From Symbiodinium natans (taxonomy: Eukaryota > Sar > Dinophyceae > Suessiales > Symbiodiniaceae), in assembly GCA_905221605.1 (NCBI GenBank), contig CAJNDS010001112.1, positions 1,194,972 to 1,258,971 of the forward strand: a stretch of DNA of 64,000 bases, in the 5' to 3' direction. Within the stretch, counting starts at the first letter, position 1, and each line of letters begins with the position of its first letter. The position numbers were made by a program, and so were the translations under genes. The notes beneath the pieces were generated by a model, which was not told the origin of the DNA, made no database searches, and saw nothing but the letters and a program-made list of their open reading frames with translations. Positions 42,737 to 54,634 of the stretch are shown in pieces.

Positions 42737-42835
42737 ACCCCTAAACCCTAAACCCTAAACCCTAAACCCGAAACCCTAAACCCTAAACCCTAAACCCTAA
42801 ACCCTAAACCTTAAACCCTAAACCCTAAACACTAC
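42737..42835. repeat. C-rich telomeric array
   Basis: Fourteen CCCTAAA-type units. Confidence 0.97.
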
Positions 42836-43231
42836 CCTTTTGCCACCCGGTTTGAGGCCTTCAGGCTGCGAGGAGGAGGTGGCAGGGGCACACCCCTCAT
42901 CCCTAGCAAAGCCAAGGCTTGGGCTACACGCCGTGCGGCGTGGCAGCTGATGGCCGACAATTCCTCCCCGTTTGGGTGCACGCCTTCACTTGCGCCCGGA
43001 GGGCGCGGCTAGCCATCCGCTTCGACGGCGATGCCCAGCATGCATTTGTGGGATGGTGAGCGTTCGTGTTGCCTTTCGGGCTCCAATGGTGGACTGGTGG
43101 GTTCGATCTTGGGTATTCCTGAATGCTTGGCCGGTCGTTGTGGTCTTGTGCAATGAACTTCAATCAGACCTTGGAGTCCTCCCCCAACATGTGGCCCCAA
43201 CTCGCTGCATCCTCACGGCCTTACATCCTAG

Positions 43232-43350
43232 GTAGGATAAGGGGGACCCTTACAAGGGAACCCCTTCTTAACCCTCTTCTGGCTCTCTTAAACAGGGACC
43301 TTATTCAGAGGGTCTATATCCCCAAGGGTCCCCCTAATCCTATCCCCCAT
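43232..43350. mobile_element. MITE-like element with inverted ends
   Basis: GGATAAGGGGGACCCTTACA at the left pairs with AAGGGTCCCCCTAATCCTAT at the right over a 115-bp palindrome. Confidence 0.82.
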
Positions 43351-43489
43351 TGCAGAAGCACGTGCTCGTACCATGTTTAGAAATCGTGTTCTATGACACG
43401 ACAACACTGTTCCATGACAAGACAATACTGTTCCATGACGCCGCTGCTTTGTTCCATGACACAGTTTTTTGGGTACCATGTGTAGTTCA

Positions 43490-43700
43490 GTGTACTGTCG
43501 TTATAGTTTAGTGATTTAGTGTAGTGACAGTTTCGTGTCCTCAAGTTCTACTTCAGCGTCCTCTAGTTCTGCTTCAGTGTACTGTCGTTATAGTTTAGTG
43601 ATTTAGTGTAGTGACCGTTTCGTGTCCTCAAGTTCTACTTCAGCGTCCTCTAGTTCTGCTTCAGTGTCCTCTAGTTCTACTTCAGTGTCCTCTAGTTCCG
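43490..43700. repeat. Tandem repeat around TAGTTCTGCTTCAGTGT
   Basis: An 84-bp unit (TGTACTGTCGTTATAGTTTA to GTCCTCAAGTTCTACTTCAG) occurs twice. It is followed by shorter repeats of CCTCTAGTTCTGCTTCAGTG. Confidence 0.88.
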
Positions 43701-44225
43701 GGACGAAACCGCTTCATTTCGACACTTGCTGCTTGGTGCTGTGCCTGGAGTCAGCAAAAGCGCCATGGCTCGCTACTCGTGCCGGCTCCCTTGTTCCGGT
43801 TCCTGCTTTACCTGCAGGCCTGCTCTTCCCATTCCGAGTGGAGATTCGTGCTAGAAACTGGAAGCATACCATGCACCACTGTACTCGGAGGCCAGCGTGA
43901 CGATGTCTGGTCGTTTGGAGTGCAATTCTCCAGTCGTTCCTTTGTTAGGCCGGCCCCTTGTTTGGCATGTCTCGTTCTTTCTTTTTTGCCTGTGTTGCAA
44001 GAGCTTCTGAAGGACTGCAAGAGCAGACAGAGGATGCTGGAGAGGAAACAGAAGATGCTGGAGAACAGCTGGTAAGGGCTTCTGGGGCTTCTGGAGAAGG
44101 AGACCAATTGGCACTGGAAGTGTGCAGTGCAGCCCTGGCTCGTTTGTGGCTTGCATGTGCAGTGCAGCCCTGGCTCGTTTGTGTTGTGAATGCCTAGGGG
44201 CACGCGCGGGGAAAGCCCTGTCCAG

Positions 44226-47200
44226 GTTAGCCAGCTTCGTGCGATGCTGGTTGAGCGAGACCTTGATGACTCCGGCAACAAGGCATGTCGTTTCCGTGTA
44301 CACAAATTGCCTAGCGGTTCTTTGATGACAGTCCCTGTGAGGCAACCTTGCTGCGTCGCCTTCGTGCTGCTGCTGGGAGTGCGAAAACGTTCACATGTTC
44401 GAAGTGCTCTCGGGTCGTTACGGAGATGCCGTGTGGAGACCGAAAGGAATGTTCAAGTTGTCGAACTCTCATGAAGCAGCTCGTGGCCCACGATGTAGCG
44501 GTCCAAGCACTGGGTGTAGACTCTGCGACTTTGCAGGGTTTTTTCGCGGCTGTTGCAGCTGCTCGCACTGGTGCGGCGATGCACTGGAGCGATGTGCGAG
44601 AAATGTTGTTGACGTCCTTGTCCTCATACCACGAGCTCAGCCATCGCAAAGTTTGTGAGGTCCTGGAGCGGCCGCTCCAGTTTTGGACTAACAATGGTTA
44701 TGATGAAAATCATATCAAGCTGCACGATTGAGCAGGCAACGGGTTGTGGGAAGAGAGGTGTTTCGTTTCGGTTTCGGTTTCGGATTAAATGTCTGGGTTA
44801 CGCGTTTGAGGATTTCAAGCCCGAAGCCTGTGTAGTGTAGTGGGAAAAAGACGAAGCGTTGGGTCTGTTGGGTTCTACAGTTGTAGGCTTAAAGGTTCCC
44901 TGAAAAGAAGTCTTTATGGCAAACCCGCTGCTTGTTTACAGCAGAAACGGCTGAGTCTGTAATGGAGGGCTCGGATGGCGATGGCCAGGATGCGCAAGCC
45001 TCTCGGAGGCGTGCTCGTGCTTATGTGCCTCTGGATCGCAAAATTTACACAAGGGCAGCTCTCAGCGATGCCAGATCCGAAAAGGACAAGCTGCGAAAAG
45101 CGGCACGCGCATGGAGCAGCGAGAATGAGATCTTGGTCGGTGCCTTTTCCACTCCCCGGGAGCAGGGGGACGCATCCTTTGTTACCACAGCATTTTGCAT
45201 GAGCTGCACGAACTGCCGCGAGGGAAATGGGAAAACTTTTCGCTTTCAAGGCGCGTGGTTGGAGCAGGGTCAGATGTACCGTCTCAGCATCTGTACTTCT
45301 GGCGAGCACAAAGGAGAACCTGTTCGAAGGCGCGGCAAAAAGAAACCCGTGCAAGTCATGCCTACAAATGAGGAAAGACGCAAGGTGGTGGCTGCGGCTG
45401 ATGCATTGCAGGAAAGGGGCCTCAAGGCCACAGCAAGTTCGGTCAGTGTTTTCTTGGGGGAAGATCGCGTTGCAGCAGAAGCCACCCGTGCAATCCTGAG
45501 ACATCGCCGCGGACGGCAGGGTGGAGCCACCAAGTTGTTCCAGGAGAGCCAGCCGGAGTTCCTTACTTGGTCGGAGCGCCGGTCCGACACCGTCAAAGAT
45601 GTGCTGATGAAGCCCTTCAGCTACGTCATTTTGATCTTGGGTTTTTTTGAAGCATTGGAGCAGCTTGGGGCTTCAAAGATCTGCCTCGCAGCTGACTTTA
45701 CGCATTCCCTCGAGTTGATGTCCTTTCGCTGGGGCGTCGTGTCCTTGGTCCTTTACAGATGCCTTGGAGGGTCCTGGCGCAGGACCCCGTGGCCGCTGGC
45801 GTTTGTTTGCTATGCTGTCGAAGCTTCCGCTGGGTACCTCAAAGTGTTCCAGGCCGTGCAGAGTCTTGCTGGGATTAGCCTTACATGCTTGCCAGCCTCA
45901 ACCCTTTTAACCCTAGCCCTCAAAACCCGAAGCCTTGAAGCCTACGCAATCTGAGGACAGAGCTGGCCCGTCGAGGTATGGCGAATGTTGTTTGCCAAGT
46001 CAATTGTGACTACTTCACAGGGCAGTCGTACCGCTTGCGAACGTGTCTGGCCGAGAGCGCAGGTCGTCAACGACCTCGAGCATTTGCGAAGGAATTTGCT
46101 TGGAAACGACCGTCGCGGGAAAAAGCAGGAAACGCGTGATGGCGAGGAGCCAGCCCGCCCGCCTCCGCGGGCTCGGGGTGCGCGGGGCCGAGCCGTTGCT
46201 CCTGCCCGTCGGGCCGGGCGCTCTGGTGGACGTGGAGGTCGCGGCCGTGGAGGTCGCGGCCGTGGTCGCGGCAGGGGTCTCGGCGTCGCTCCCCACCTGA
46301 TCAAGTATCCCGTCTGGGCTGTGCTCAACAACATCACACACCTGGCGCTTTGCCCTACGATCATCATGTTCCACATCCTGGCGAAGACGCTTTTTTTGCG
46401 CATGAAATTTTGCTGGGGCGAGGAGAAGTTTATGCAGTATGTGCAGGAGCAGTATTTCGTTCAGATCCCTCCCCCAAGGCTCGGATTGGTCCTAAACCCG
46501 AAGCTCAAACCTCACCTAAAACCTCCTCACTTAAAACCTCCAGCCCTCTCAGCCCTTCGTCGTCCCCAGCAACCCCTGCGCCAGGGATTCAGGACTCCAA
46601 GAAGACTTGATATGGAGTGCTCGTTGGTGGGTGGGCGTGGGTTCCAAAGCCCAGACTGGTCATCCTTGCACGCAGCAGGCTGCCGAAGCTGCGAATTCAA
46701 AAATCAAGACAGATGTCAGGGGACAAGGCCCAGCTAAGACCCACAAGATGGTGGCTGAGAACTTGCTCAAGGCGAGCGTGCTTTGGACGTCTGACATCCA
46801 CGAAGCAGATCGTCTGGCGGGGTCACAGGCGAGCCATACCTAGTCATCAGTCTTCTGTTGTGCCCCTATGTCCTCCCCCCCAACCAATAATAAGTTTGAC
46901 CTGCAGGCGCCCTTGTCTCTCATGGCGCCGCCCGACTGTTTGACTGCCGAGCGACCCCGTCGGCCAGATGATTGGATGCTTGAACCTCGAGGATTGCAGA
47001 TGGGAAGGAGGCAAAATTAAAACCCTCAATAATAATGTGATGATGCTGGGATTATTCTTTTCTTATTCGGTTGGAAAGAAAGCCCGCAAACTTCTTCCAT
47101 TCCTCAGTCACGGCAGGAGCGAGGCACCGAAGGCCTTTTGGCGACCTGGAGTATTTTCCGCCGATACCTCACCTTCTGCGGCGCATACAAGCGCCAGGCT

Positions 47201-47667
47201 CGCAGTTTGTCGAGATGGACGACGGTGAGGGTCGCAACACGCGCTGGGCTTGCCTTGCGGTCAACAAGCCACGTGTTGTGCCGAGAGGTACGCTGCAGAG
47301 GATGCGGCGCCTTTTGCAAGCTCGCAAAGAGGCGCGGCTCTTGTCTGCACTAGAGGCGGAGGGTATCCTCCAGGATGCCGGCGAGTCTGCGCACCCGAGT
47401 GCACCGAAAAAGGTGAACTGGGATCGGTACTCGGAGTTCTGGAGCACTTTTTGCTGCGTCTGGCACACTGAAGGCAATGACTCCTGCCGCTGTACGTGCT
47501 GGATGTGGACATGGGATGGCCAGTGCCCGCATAGCTATGCGCTAGAAGAACACTGGCAACTCCATCACCACGTTCCGCCCGTGGTGCCAGATGTAGTGCA
47601 AGCAGCTCGCGATGTTCGGCACTCAGACGACGAAGGGCCGGCAAGGCAGCGGCGACGCCGCGGTTGA
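44226..47667 (+). CDS. Mutator-like (MULE) transposase with SAP and SWIM domains
   Basis: Exon 44226-44282 and the exon from 44342 join through a GC-AG intron of 59 nt into a SAP-like motif: VSQLRAMLVERDLDDSGNK + ATLLRRLRAAAGSAK. A zinc ribbon (CSKCSRVVTEMPC, then CSSC) follows. The exon at about 44946-45870 contains the transposase core start (LGASKICLAADFTHSLELMS, then TPWPLAFVCYAVEASAGYLK). About 46020-46450 has CERVWPRAQVVNDLEHLRRN, an RG-rich insert, and HLIKYPVWAVLNNITHLALC. About 46625-46840 has GVGSKAQTGHPCTQQAAEAA. The last exon (about 47100-47667) has a SWIM zinc finger, CRCTCWMWTWDGQCPH, and ends at 47665-47667. SWIM plus this core is typical of MULE/FAR1-like transposases. No stop lies within the read blocks, so it may be recent or domesticated. 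Terminal inverted repeats were not found. Confidence 0.75.
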
Positions 47668-47699
47668 ACGTCTGACCTTGCTCTTGGTAGAACATGGTC

Positions 47700-49765
47700 C
47701 CTTGGGTTTCACACTTGACAGTCAGGTCTGCCAGGACCCTAAACGCACCAGCTGTTTCCGGAGCTCTGCCGTTTCTGTGTTTGTTTTCTAGGGTTTCGGG
47801 AATACTTCAAACTATCTCCCCAGCAGCTTCAAATTTTCAGCTCTGCTCCGGTAAATTGGGTGCGATTGCTGCAAACAGCTTTGTTCATGGAGGATGCAGC
47901 TATGTTAACCACAGCAGAGACGTTTTTGCCCGCTGTGTGAGCAGCTTCTGACAGCTGGTGTATGGGCTTTTGCTTTCCGGGTTTAGTAGAGTTTTAAATG
48001 TCAGGTATGCCAGGGCCCTGGGCCGCCGGCTGTTTCAGGATCTGCGGTCTGCACGAGAGTCCTGTTTGGTGAAGGCTTGCTTCAAATTCAGTGGTGGGAC
48101 AAGGTATATGTATACATAGAGGGAAGAATAGGAAAGACAAAGTTGGTGTAGGGCTTAGGGCTTACGAATAATAGGAAAGACAAAGTTGGTGTAGGGCTTA
48201 GTGCTTTCGAAGAACGACATGGTTACTGTAGAAATAAGGACTTTAAAGGAGCGAAGCTGGCCTAACAGCCATTTTGCGCGAACCTCCGCCTCCGCTTTCC
48301 GAGACCAAGATGGACGTGGCTTAAGACAGGCTGGAACAGCCCTAGGTTGCTGAAACCCCGATACAACCTCATTGACGGGAGGATCTTGGTCTCCTCGTTC
48401 AAAATATTTTCCCAGCAGCTTCAAGTTTTCGACTGTGCTCCGGTAGATTGGGTGCGATCGCTGCTGTCAGCTTTGTTCATGGAGGATGAAGCTGTGTTAA
48501 CCACAGCAGAGACGTTTTTGCCCGCTGTGTGAGCAGATTCTGACAGCTGGTGTGTGGGCTTTAGCTTTCCGGGTTTAGTAGAGTTAAATGTCAGGTGCCA
48601 GGGCCCTGAGCCACCAGCTGCTTCGGGATCTGCGGTCTGCGCTATAGTCCTGTTTGGTGAAGGCTTGCTTCAAATTCAGTGGTGGGACAAAGTATATGTA
48701 TACATAGAGGGAAGAATAGGAAAGACAAAGTTGGTCTAGGGCTTAGGGCCTTCGAAGAACGATATGGTTACTGTAGGAATAAGGACTTACGGGAACGAAG
48801 CTGGCCGAACATCTTTTTTTCGCGAACCTCCGCCTCCGCTTTAGACCAAGATGGACGTGGCTTAAGACAGGCTGGAACAGGCATTGGCAACGCCCTACGT
48901 GGCTGAAACCCCGATACAACCTAATTGACGGGAGGATCTTGGTCTCCTAGTTTTTCCCAGCAGCTTCAGGTTTTCACCATTGCTCCGGTAAACTGGGTGC
49001 GATCGCTGCAAACAGCTTTGTTCATGGAGAATTAAGCTATGTTTTCCACAGCAAGGACGTTTTTGCCCTCTGTGTGAAGTAGCACCTGGTGTGTAGCGTC
49101 CTCCTACTGGTCTACTGGTGTGTAGGGCTTGGTTAGCTGTGTAGCCCTTAGGTTTTCTACGTTTTTAGGGTTCGGGAATAGTTCATATTATTTTCGCAGC
49201 TGCCTCAAGTTTTCGACTGTGCTCCGGTAGATTGGGTGCGATCGCTGCTGTCAGCTTTGTTCATGGAGAATGAAGCTATGTTTTCCACAGCAGAGACGTG
49301 TCTGCCCGCTCTGTGAGCAGCTTCTAACAGCTGGTTTTTTAAAGTTTCACTTTCCGGGTTGAGGTCTTCAGCGTTTAGGGTTTAGAGTTAAATGTCAGGT
49401 ATGCCAGGGCCCTGAGCCACCAGCTGTTTCAGGATCTGCGCTTTGCACTATAGTCCTGTTTCGTGAAGGCTTGCTTCAAATTCAGTGGTGGGACAAAGTA
49501 TATGTATACAGAGAGGGAAGAATAGGAAAGACAAAGTTGGTCTAGGGCTTAGGGCTTTTCGAAGAACGATATGGTTACTGTAGGAATAAGGACTTACGGG
49601 AACGAAGCTGGCCGAACATCTTTTTTTCGCGAACCTCCGCCTCCGCTTTAGACCAATAGACCAAGATGGACGTGGCTTAAAACAGGCTGGAACAGGCATT
49701 GGCGAAGCCCTACCTGGCTGAAACCCCGATACAACCTCATTGACGGGGGGATCTTGGTCTCCTGA
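47700..49765. repeat. Tandem repeats of about 590-800 bp after the MULE gene
   Basis: A module AAATGTCAGGTATGCCAGGG...GGTATATGTATACATAGAGG starts at 47995, 48586 and 49390. A module CAGCTTCAAGTTTTCGACTG...ACCACAGCAGAGACG occurs at about 47815, 48410, 48955 and 49195. ACCCCGATACAACCT(C/A)ATTGACGG closes units at about 48355, 48910 and 49725. Copies differ by small indels. Near-identical short frames starting with CAGCTTTGTTCATGGAG are part of the repeat. Confidence 0.92.
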
Positions 49766-49769
49766 GTTC

Positions 49770-50830
49770 CAAACCCAAACCCAAACCGCAGCTGCATTCT
49801 AGGGTTAGGGTTGAGGCTTGTAGGGTTGAGGGTGGAGGTTTCCAGGTCATGGGTTGAATGTCTAGGGCTTTATAATGGGTTGAGAGTTGCGACTGAGGAG
49901 TCAATAGGCTGGGAGTTCCTCGCAAAAGGCCCCCCAACTCCCAACCCCTAAACCCCTAAATCCGGTAAGGTGACCCCAGGGCCTTAACCCAAAACCCTTA
50001 ACCCTAAACCCTAAACCCCCCAGAGCCAGTCTTTGAAACCCCAAGCCCCTCAGGAAATGCTTTGAGTAACGATACAAAAAGGGGACGTGGAGTTTAGGGT
50101 TTTGGGTTCTTGGGCACAAGAAAGGGCAGGATGAACATATCCCAAGATGAACCCAGAGAATAATTGCCCCACCTGCGGAAACCATAAGCTCTATAACGGT
50201 TTAGTGCTTAAAGTTGCACGACTGCGCCCTAATCCTGTATTCCTGGTAGCCCAGGTAAGGGCTAAAGTTGTCAGTCTTTGGGGTTTCTTTGTTTCTCGGA
50301 TTTCGGGTACTCGACAGCCTATCGTCCCAGCCCAAACAGAGCCTGAATAGCAGCCACTATCATCCCAATACGAACACTGCTCAAAATGCCGAAATTCAGC
50401 TCGCAGGTGAGAAGCTCGGAGAACGGAGCGAAAGTGATCTTGGTGCGAATCGGAAATTAGCCCAGACAGCACACTCTGGCGAGAGCTGTCAAAAAGTTAA
50501 GAAGGCGTAAGTTTGCAGTTGATTTGACGTGGTACCTCGATTTTCGAGGCGGGGTTCATAAATTGCCGTTTCAGGGTTCCAAACCCACTCTTGTTTCATG
50601 GTTCGCACGCGTTCTCTCTCGCCCATTGCAGAGTCTGCAAAGCAGGCGGATAGGGTGTTCCCAGCCATTTTCATCTGGCCATGCGAGGGTTTGAGAGTCG
50701 AAATCGCTGACCGCAGACCCCTGAACCCCAGAGTAGGCAACCCCTGAGCCTTTCTTTGGGCGTCGTAACCCGTAGTTCCTTGTGTAATCCCAAAAGGTTG
50801 ACCTTTCGTTTGTTTAGGATGCTGGGCAAC
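49770..50830. other. No recognised gene
   Basis: Degenerate telomeric units occur around 49930-50030. Otherwise only short unsupported frames are seen. Confidence 0.45.
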
Positions 50831-50831
50831 C

Positions 50832-50945
50832 GCTAAACCCTACGCCCTAAACCCTAAGCCCTAACCCTAAACCCTAAACCCCAAGCCTTAACCCGTAAAC
50901 CCTAAACCCCAAGCCGTAAACCCTAAACCCCAAACCCGCTACCGA
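50832..50945. repeat. C-rich telomeric array before exon 50964
   Basis: About fifteen variable CCCTAAA units end about 20 bases before the first exon of the RING gene. A G-rich array (51060-51105) follows that exon at once. Confidence 0.93.
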
Positions 50946-50963
50946 AACCTTAAGTTCCCTCAG

Positions 50964-53900
50964 GAGTCTGCCAGCTTCAGCCCGGCGGTGTCCCTGGCGG
51001 ATCGCAACCGCCTCGTGGAGGAGCTCCGGCAGGCGCAGAGAGTGCTTGCAGAAGCCTGCAGGGTTTGGGGTTTAGGGTTTAGGGTTTCGGGTTTAGGTTT
51101 TAGGGTTGGAGTGGAAGGGAAGAGCTCTAGGGTGTGAAGATGCCGTAGAGCACTTCTGGAAACGTTGCCCGCGAGGTCGTGCGCGGGAACCCCGGCTTTC
51201 CAGCTAAACCCTAAACCCTAAACCCTAAACCCTAAACCACACGGCCAGAGTGAAAGCTGGAGGTTCACCAGTTCCTCGCCCTCCAACATCGCTCTCAGCC
51301 ACGGCAGCTGTGCATCCGCCCCTGGCGTCGCTCGTTTGCAGGGATCTGGAGGTGTGTGCTCGGGCCCGTCTTCGCTGGGATATGTAGGCCCTTGGGACAT
51401 TTTGTATTTTCCCTTATTGGGTTTAAGGTTTAAGGTGGTCATATGCAGGAACATTCTTCAGAGGGTTGTAAGGGCCATCCTAGCTGTAGATGCGTTCCTC
51501 ACTGGGCTTGTCCGAGCGGTTGAACTCCTGGACGAAACTGACAAATCCCGTGTCAAGACGATGTAGAAGGCGGGCCGCGCGCAACTCAGTGTTCCACGGT
51601 TTCTTTTACCCTTTCATACAGCCATCCAAAAGCACTCAACCTCCGGAACACATGCTCAAGGAAACCAGTTCCGGCAGTGCGACTTTCAGTCGGCTAGGCG
51701 AGCAACCCCAAACCTAAACCCGAAACCCCACAGGTTCATGGTACTTAGTAACCAATTGTAACTGTACTTATAACTGTACTTATAACCATATCGGGGCACT
51801 GAGGGGCTTATAAGTACAGTTATAATTGGTTAATAAGTACCATGAACCTTCAAGCAATCCCAAAGCAGGATCCCTGCGGAGCGGTTCAGCTAAGCGCCTG
51901 CCAAACACAACCCAGAGCTGTCAAAGGATACATCCCCTCCGTGCTCCAGCGCTGGCCCGTGCTGCAGCTGCACCCGGGCGCTCCGGAGAGCGAGTCGCGG
52001 CCGGGCTGGCGCATTCCCTCCCCGCCGCGAAGGACCGAAGCGCTGGGAAGCAACAACCCCCTTGGAACCCCCAAAACCTCAAACCCCCAAAAAAACCTTC
52101 GGAACACTTTTCCCCAGCCTGACACCATCTGGGCTCCGACGGCCTGAGGGCTGATTAGCAGATGGACACGGACTCAGGGATCAATGTTGCCCCGAAGCTT
52201 TGCTTTTTTCAATTGGCCTTAAGCCCCCGAGTCCCAAGCATCCCTGAGCCCTAAACACCCCGAGGAACTACCCTTAGCGGTTAGAAATGCTCCCTTTTGC
52301 AACCCCAAACGCATCCCCATCAAAACCTTAAATCATATACCGGATCCCTTATATAAAGTAAGCAAGAGTCCAAAGAAGCCCCTAAACCCTAAACCCTAAA
52401 CCCTAAACCCTAAACCCTAAACCCTAAACCCTAAACCCTAAACCCTAAACCCTAAACCCTAAACCCTAAACCCTAAACCCTAAACCCTAAACCCTAAACC
52501 CTAAACCCTAAACCCTAAACCGCACAGAAACGACGCCCAGACCCAAGCAGGGCCTCGACACCGGGGCGGCCGCCGGCCCGAAGGACGCCCAGGGCGCCCT
52601 CGCCTCCTCTAGGCTCCGCTTTTGGGGTTTAGGTCTGGGATGATGAGTTATATACCAGCCGTCCTGAATAGGAATCAACATAGGGGGGTACTAGAATCCC
52701 CTATGTGGGGCTGCTAGTATAAGGGGGAACATCCACAGGTCCAGGGTCTAATTTCAATGTTGTTGTGTTTTTGCATTCGTGGGTTGCACGGCAGACCTGT
52801 TTGTTTCTGATCATTGCTATTGCAATTCTTCGTGTTCGTAGTTTTTGTGGGGGTTCGGGTGTTGGGTTTGGGGTTGTGGGTCCGTCCTCGACACCTCGCT
52901 GAGAGTTGACGGAAGCCTGTGTTTTGTTTTCAGGCTTCGGGGTCATGACTACAGTTTCTGATGGTGATAGTTAAAGTGATAGCAGAGGCAGTAGTAACAG
53001 TAGTAGCAGAGCAGTAGTAGGAACAGGAGTAGGAGTACGAGTAGGAGGAGGAATCAGAGTCATAAGGCATAAGAGTCTTAAGAATCATAAGAGAAGAGGA
53101 GGAGCAGCAAAAAGAGTAGAAAGAGCAAGAAGAGGAACAAGAGCAGCAAGGGTACAGAGGAGCCAGAGTGGCAAGAGCAAGCATAGGCATGCCTGCATCC
53201 CGAAGATTCCCGAAGCCCCGGAAGGTGGCCACGAGGCATTTTCCGACGATGAGATGCTCGTGGAGGCCGAGTCCGGGACGCCGATGGTGCAGCAGGTGCT
53301 GGCGCAGCCACTCGGGGTCCTCAGCAGATTGTTTAAGAGGGCTTCGGGTTCAGATTGTTTAAGAGGGCTTAGGGTTCAGATTGTTTAATTTAAGAGGGCT
53401 TAGGGTTCAGGGTGTAAGCGAATGGAGCTCTGGGGTGGTTTTGACAGCCTTTGCAGCACAACCTTGGTGTGAGAGCTCAAGCACTGGGCTGTGATGCTGC
53501 CCAGGCTTGTCTCTGGACGACTGGGCCCTGCCAACCCCATGCAGTCGCTGGACGACCTCCCGATCATCCCCAACTTCTTGGCCCACTCCCCCTTCGCGAC
53601 GCGCAGCACCGAGTCCTCCGCGATGGCCGCAGCTGCCACGGCGCGCCTCCTCGCAGAGGTCCCCGTGTTCCCGGCCGACAAGAAGTCCGAGGAGCCCTGC
53701 ACCATCTGCCGAGATGACATCCTCGTGGGCCAGGAGTGCCGTCGCCTGCCATGCCTGCATTTCTTTCACACGGAGTGCATCGACCGCTGGATCGCCGTGA
53801 AGGCCACCTGCCCCCTGTGCAACTTGAAGCTGGAGGACTTGCTCAAAGACCAGCATTCCTTGGAGAATGGTGAGGAGCCCCTACCCCGCTCGCGGCGCTC

Positions 53901-54477
53901 GCGGACCCGGTCTCGCTCGCCACCCGGGCCCCTCTCGAGGTCCCTGCTCGGCCGGAATGCGGGCGATGCCGGGATGAGTGGTGGGAGCGGGCCGAGCGGC
54001 CTCCAGCGAAGAACCCGCTGGGACCACGTCGGGAATGCGGAGGCCTACAACTACAACTACCAGCCCGCCTACCGGTCCGCGCGCTCGCCGCGGCCTGCTA
54101 CAGGTTGGCCACCGCCCGGTACATGGAATCAAGCTGTCCAAAACCCCATGGGCCAGCCGAGAGCCTGGATGCAAAACCTGCAGGCCTTCGGGCAGCCCCA
54201 CATCCCACACACACCTGCGGCCATGTCTCAAAGTCAGGGACGGCCGATGCCCACACCTCCACCCCCGCCACCAGATGCAAGACCACCAGCCTGGTCCCCT
54301 CCCATGATGCCAGTACCGGTGCCCATGCCCCTGTTCCAATCCAGGCCCATCCTTCGGCCCTTACCCCCAGGCTCTACTCCCATCCCACCACCCCCGCCGC
54401 CGCTGACGCGGCCTGTGGTGCCCATGCCGAGATCAAGGTCGCCTCACACCACAGGAGGGCCTGATTACATGTGGTAG
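50964..54477 (+). CDS. RING-H2 finger protein, probable E3 ubiquitin ligase
   Basis: The main exon, about 53504-54477, encodes a RING-H2 finger: CTICRDDILVGQECRRLPC, then HFFHTECIDRW and CPLCNLKL, with C3H2C3 spacing. Such fingers recruit ubiquitin-loaded E2 enzymes. The remainder is Arg/Ser-rich (SRRSRTRSRSPPGPLSRS), then Tyr/Asn- and Pro-rich (PPPPPPPDARPPAWSPP), likely disordered. Upstream exons probably include about 53197-53330 (HEAFSDDEMLVEAESGTPMV) and 50964 to about 51057 (SLADRNRLVEELRQAQRVLA, coiled-coil-like). Blocks near 51950-52035 and 52545-52612 are possible but their frames are uncertain. The start codon was not found. The finger itself is certain; gene extent is inferred from strand, order and spacing. 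Confidence 0.78.
51207..51240. repeat. Short C-rich telomeric array
   Basis: Four to five CCCTAAA units lie in the presumed RING-gene intron. Confidence 0.92.
51730..51853. mobile_element. MITE-like palindrome, GTACTTATAA family
   Basis: GGTTCATGGTACTTAGTAAC at the left pairs with the reverse complement at the right end (TTAATAAGTACCATGAACC). Inverted arms of about 43 bp surround a short centre. It is the same family as 22888-23004. Confidence 0.9.
52380..52525. repeat. Long perfect C-rich telomeric array
   Basis: About twenty CCCTAAA units end just before a CACAG acceptor-like site at about 52527. Confidence 0.98.
52640..52738. mobile_element. MITE-like element, GGATGTTCCCCC family (reverse)
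   Basis: Read on the minus strand, it begins GTGGATGTTCCCCCTTATAC and contains ATTCCTATTCAGGAC. The copy at 58352 has the same order of landmarks. Confidence 0.78.
52965..53165. repeat. Purine-rich (AGG/AGT/AGC)n tract
   Basis: Imperfect AGTAG, GAGGAG and AGCAG repeats precede the exon at about 53197. Confidence 0.85.
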
Positions 54478-54634
54478 CTCCTTCTAGCCAGCTCAAAACC
54501 GTGCCTGCAAATTGTCAGGCCTGGTACGCACACTGCAGCCTTCGGCCCTAGACCGCCCCAGCACCCTAGGACCCTATAGGACCCCCCAAAGCAAACAAAG
54601 ACAACATAACAACGCCTCCTAGTCTGAGCCTGAA

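Noticed and set aside
45985-46300. The Arg/Gly-rich stretch as a separate RGG-box RNA-binding gene.
   Set aside because: It is in frame with, and flanked on both sides by, MULE transposase segments, so it is treated as an insert in that protein.
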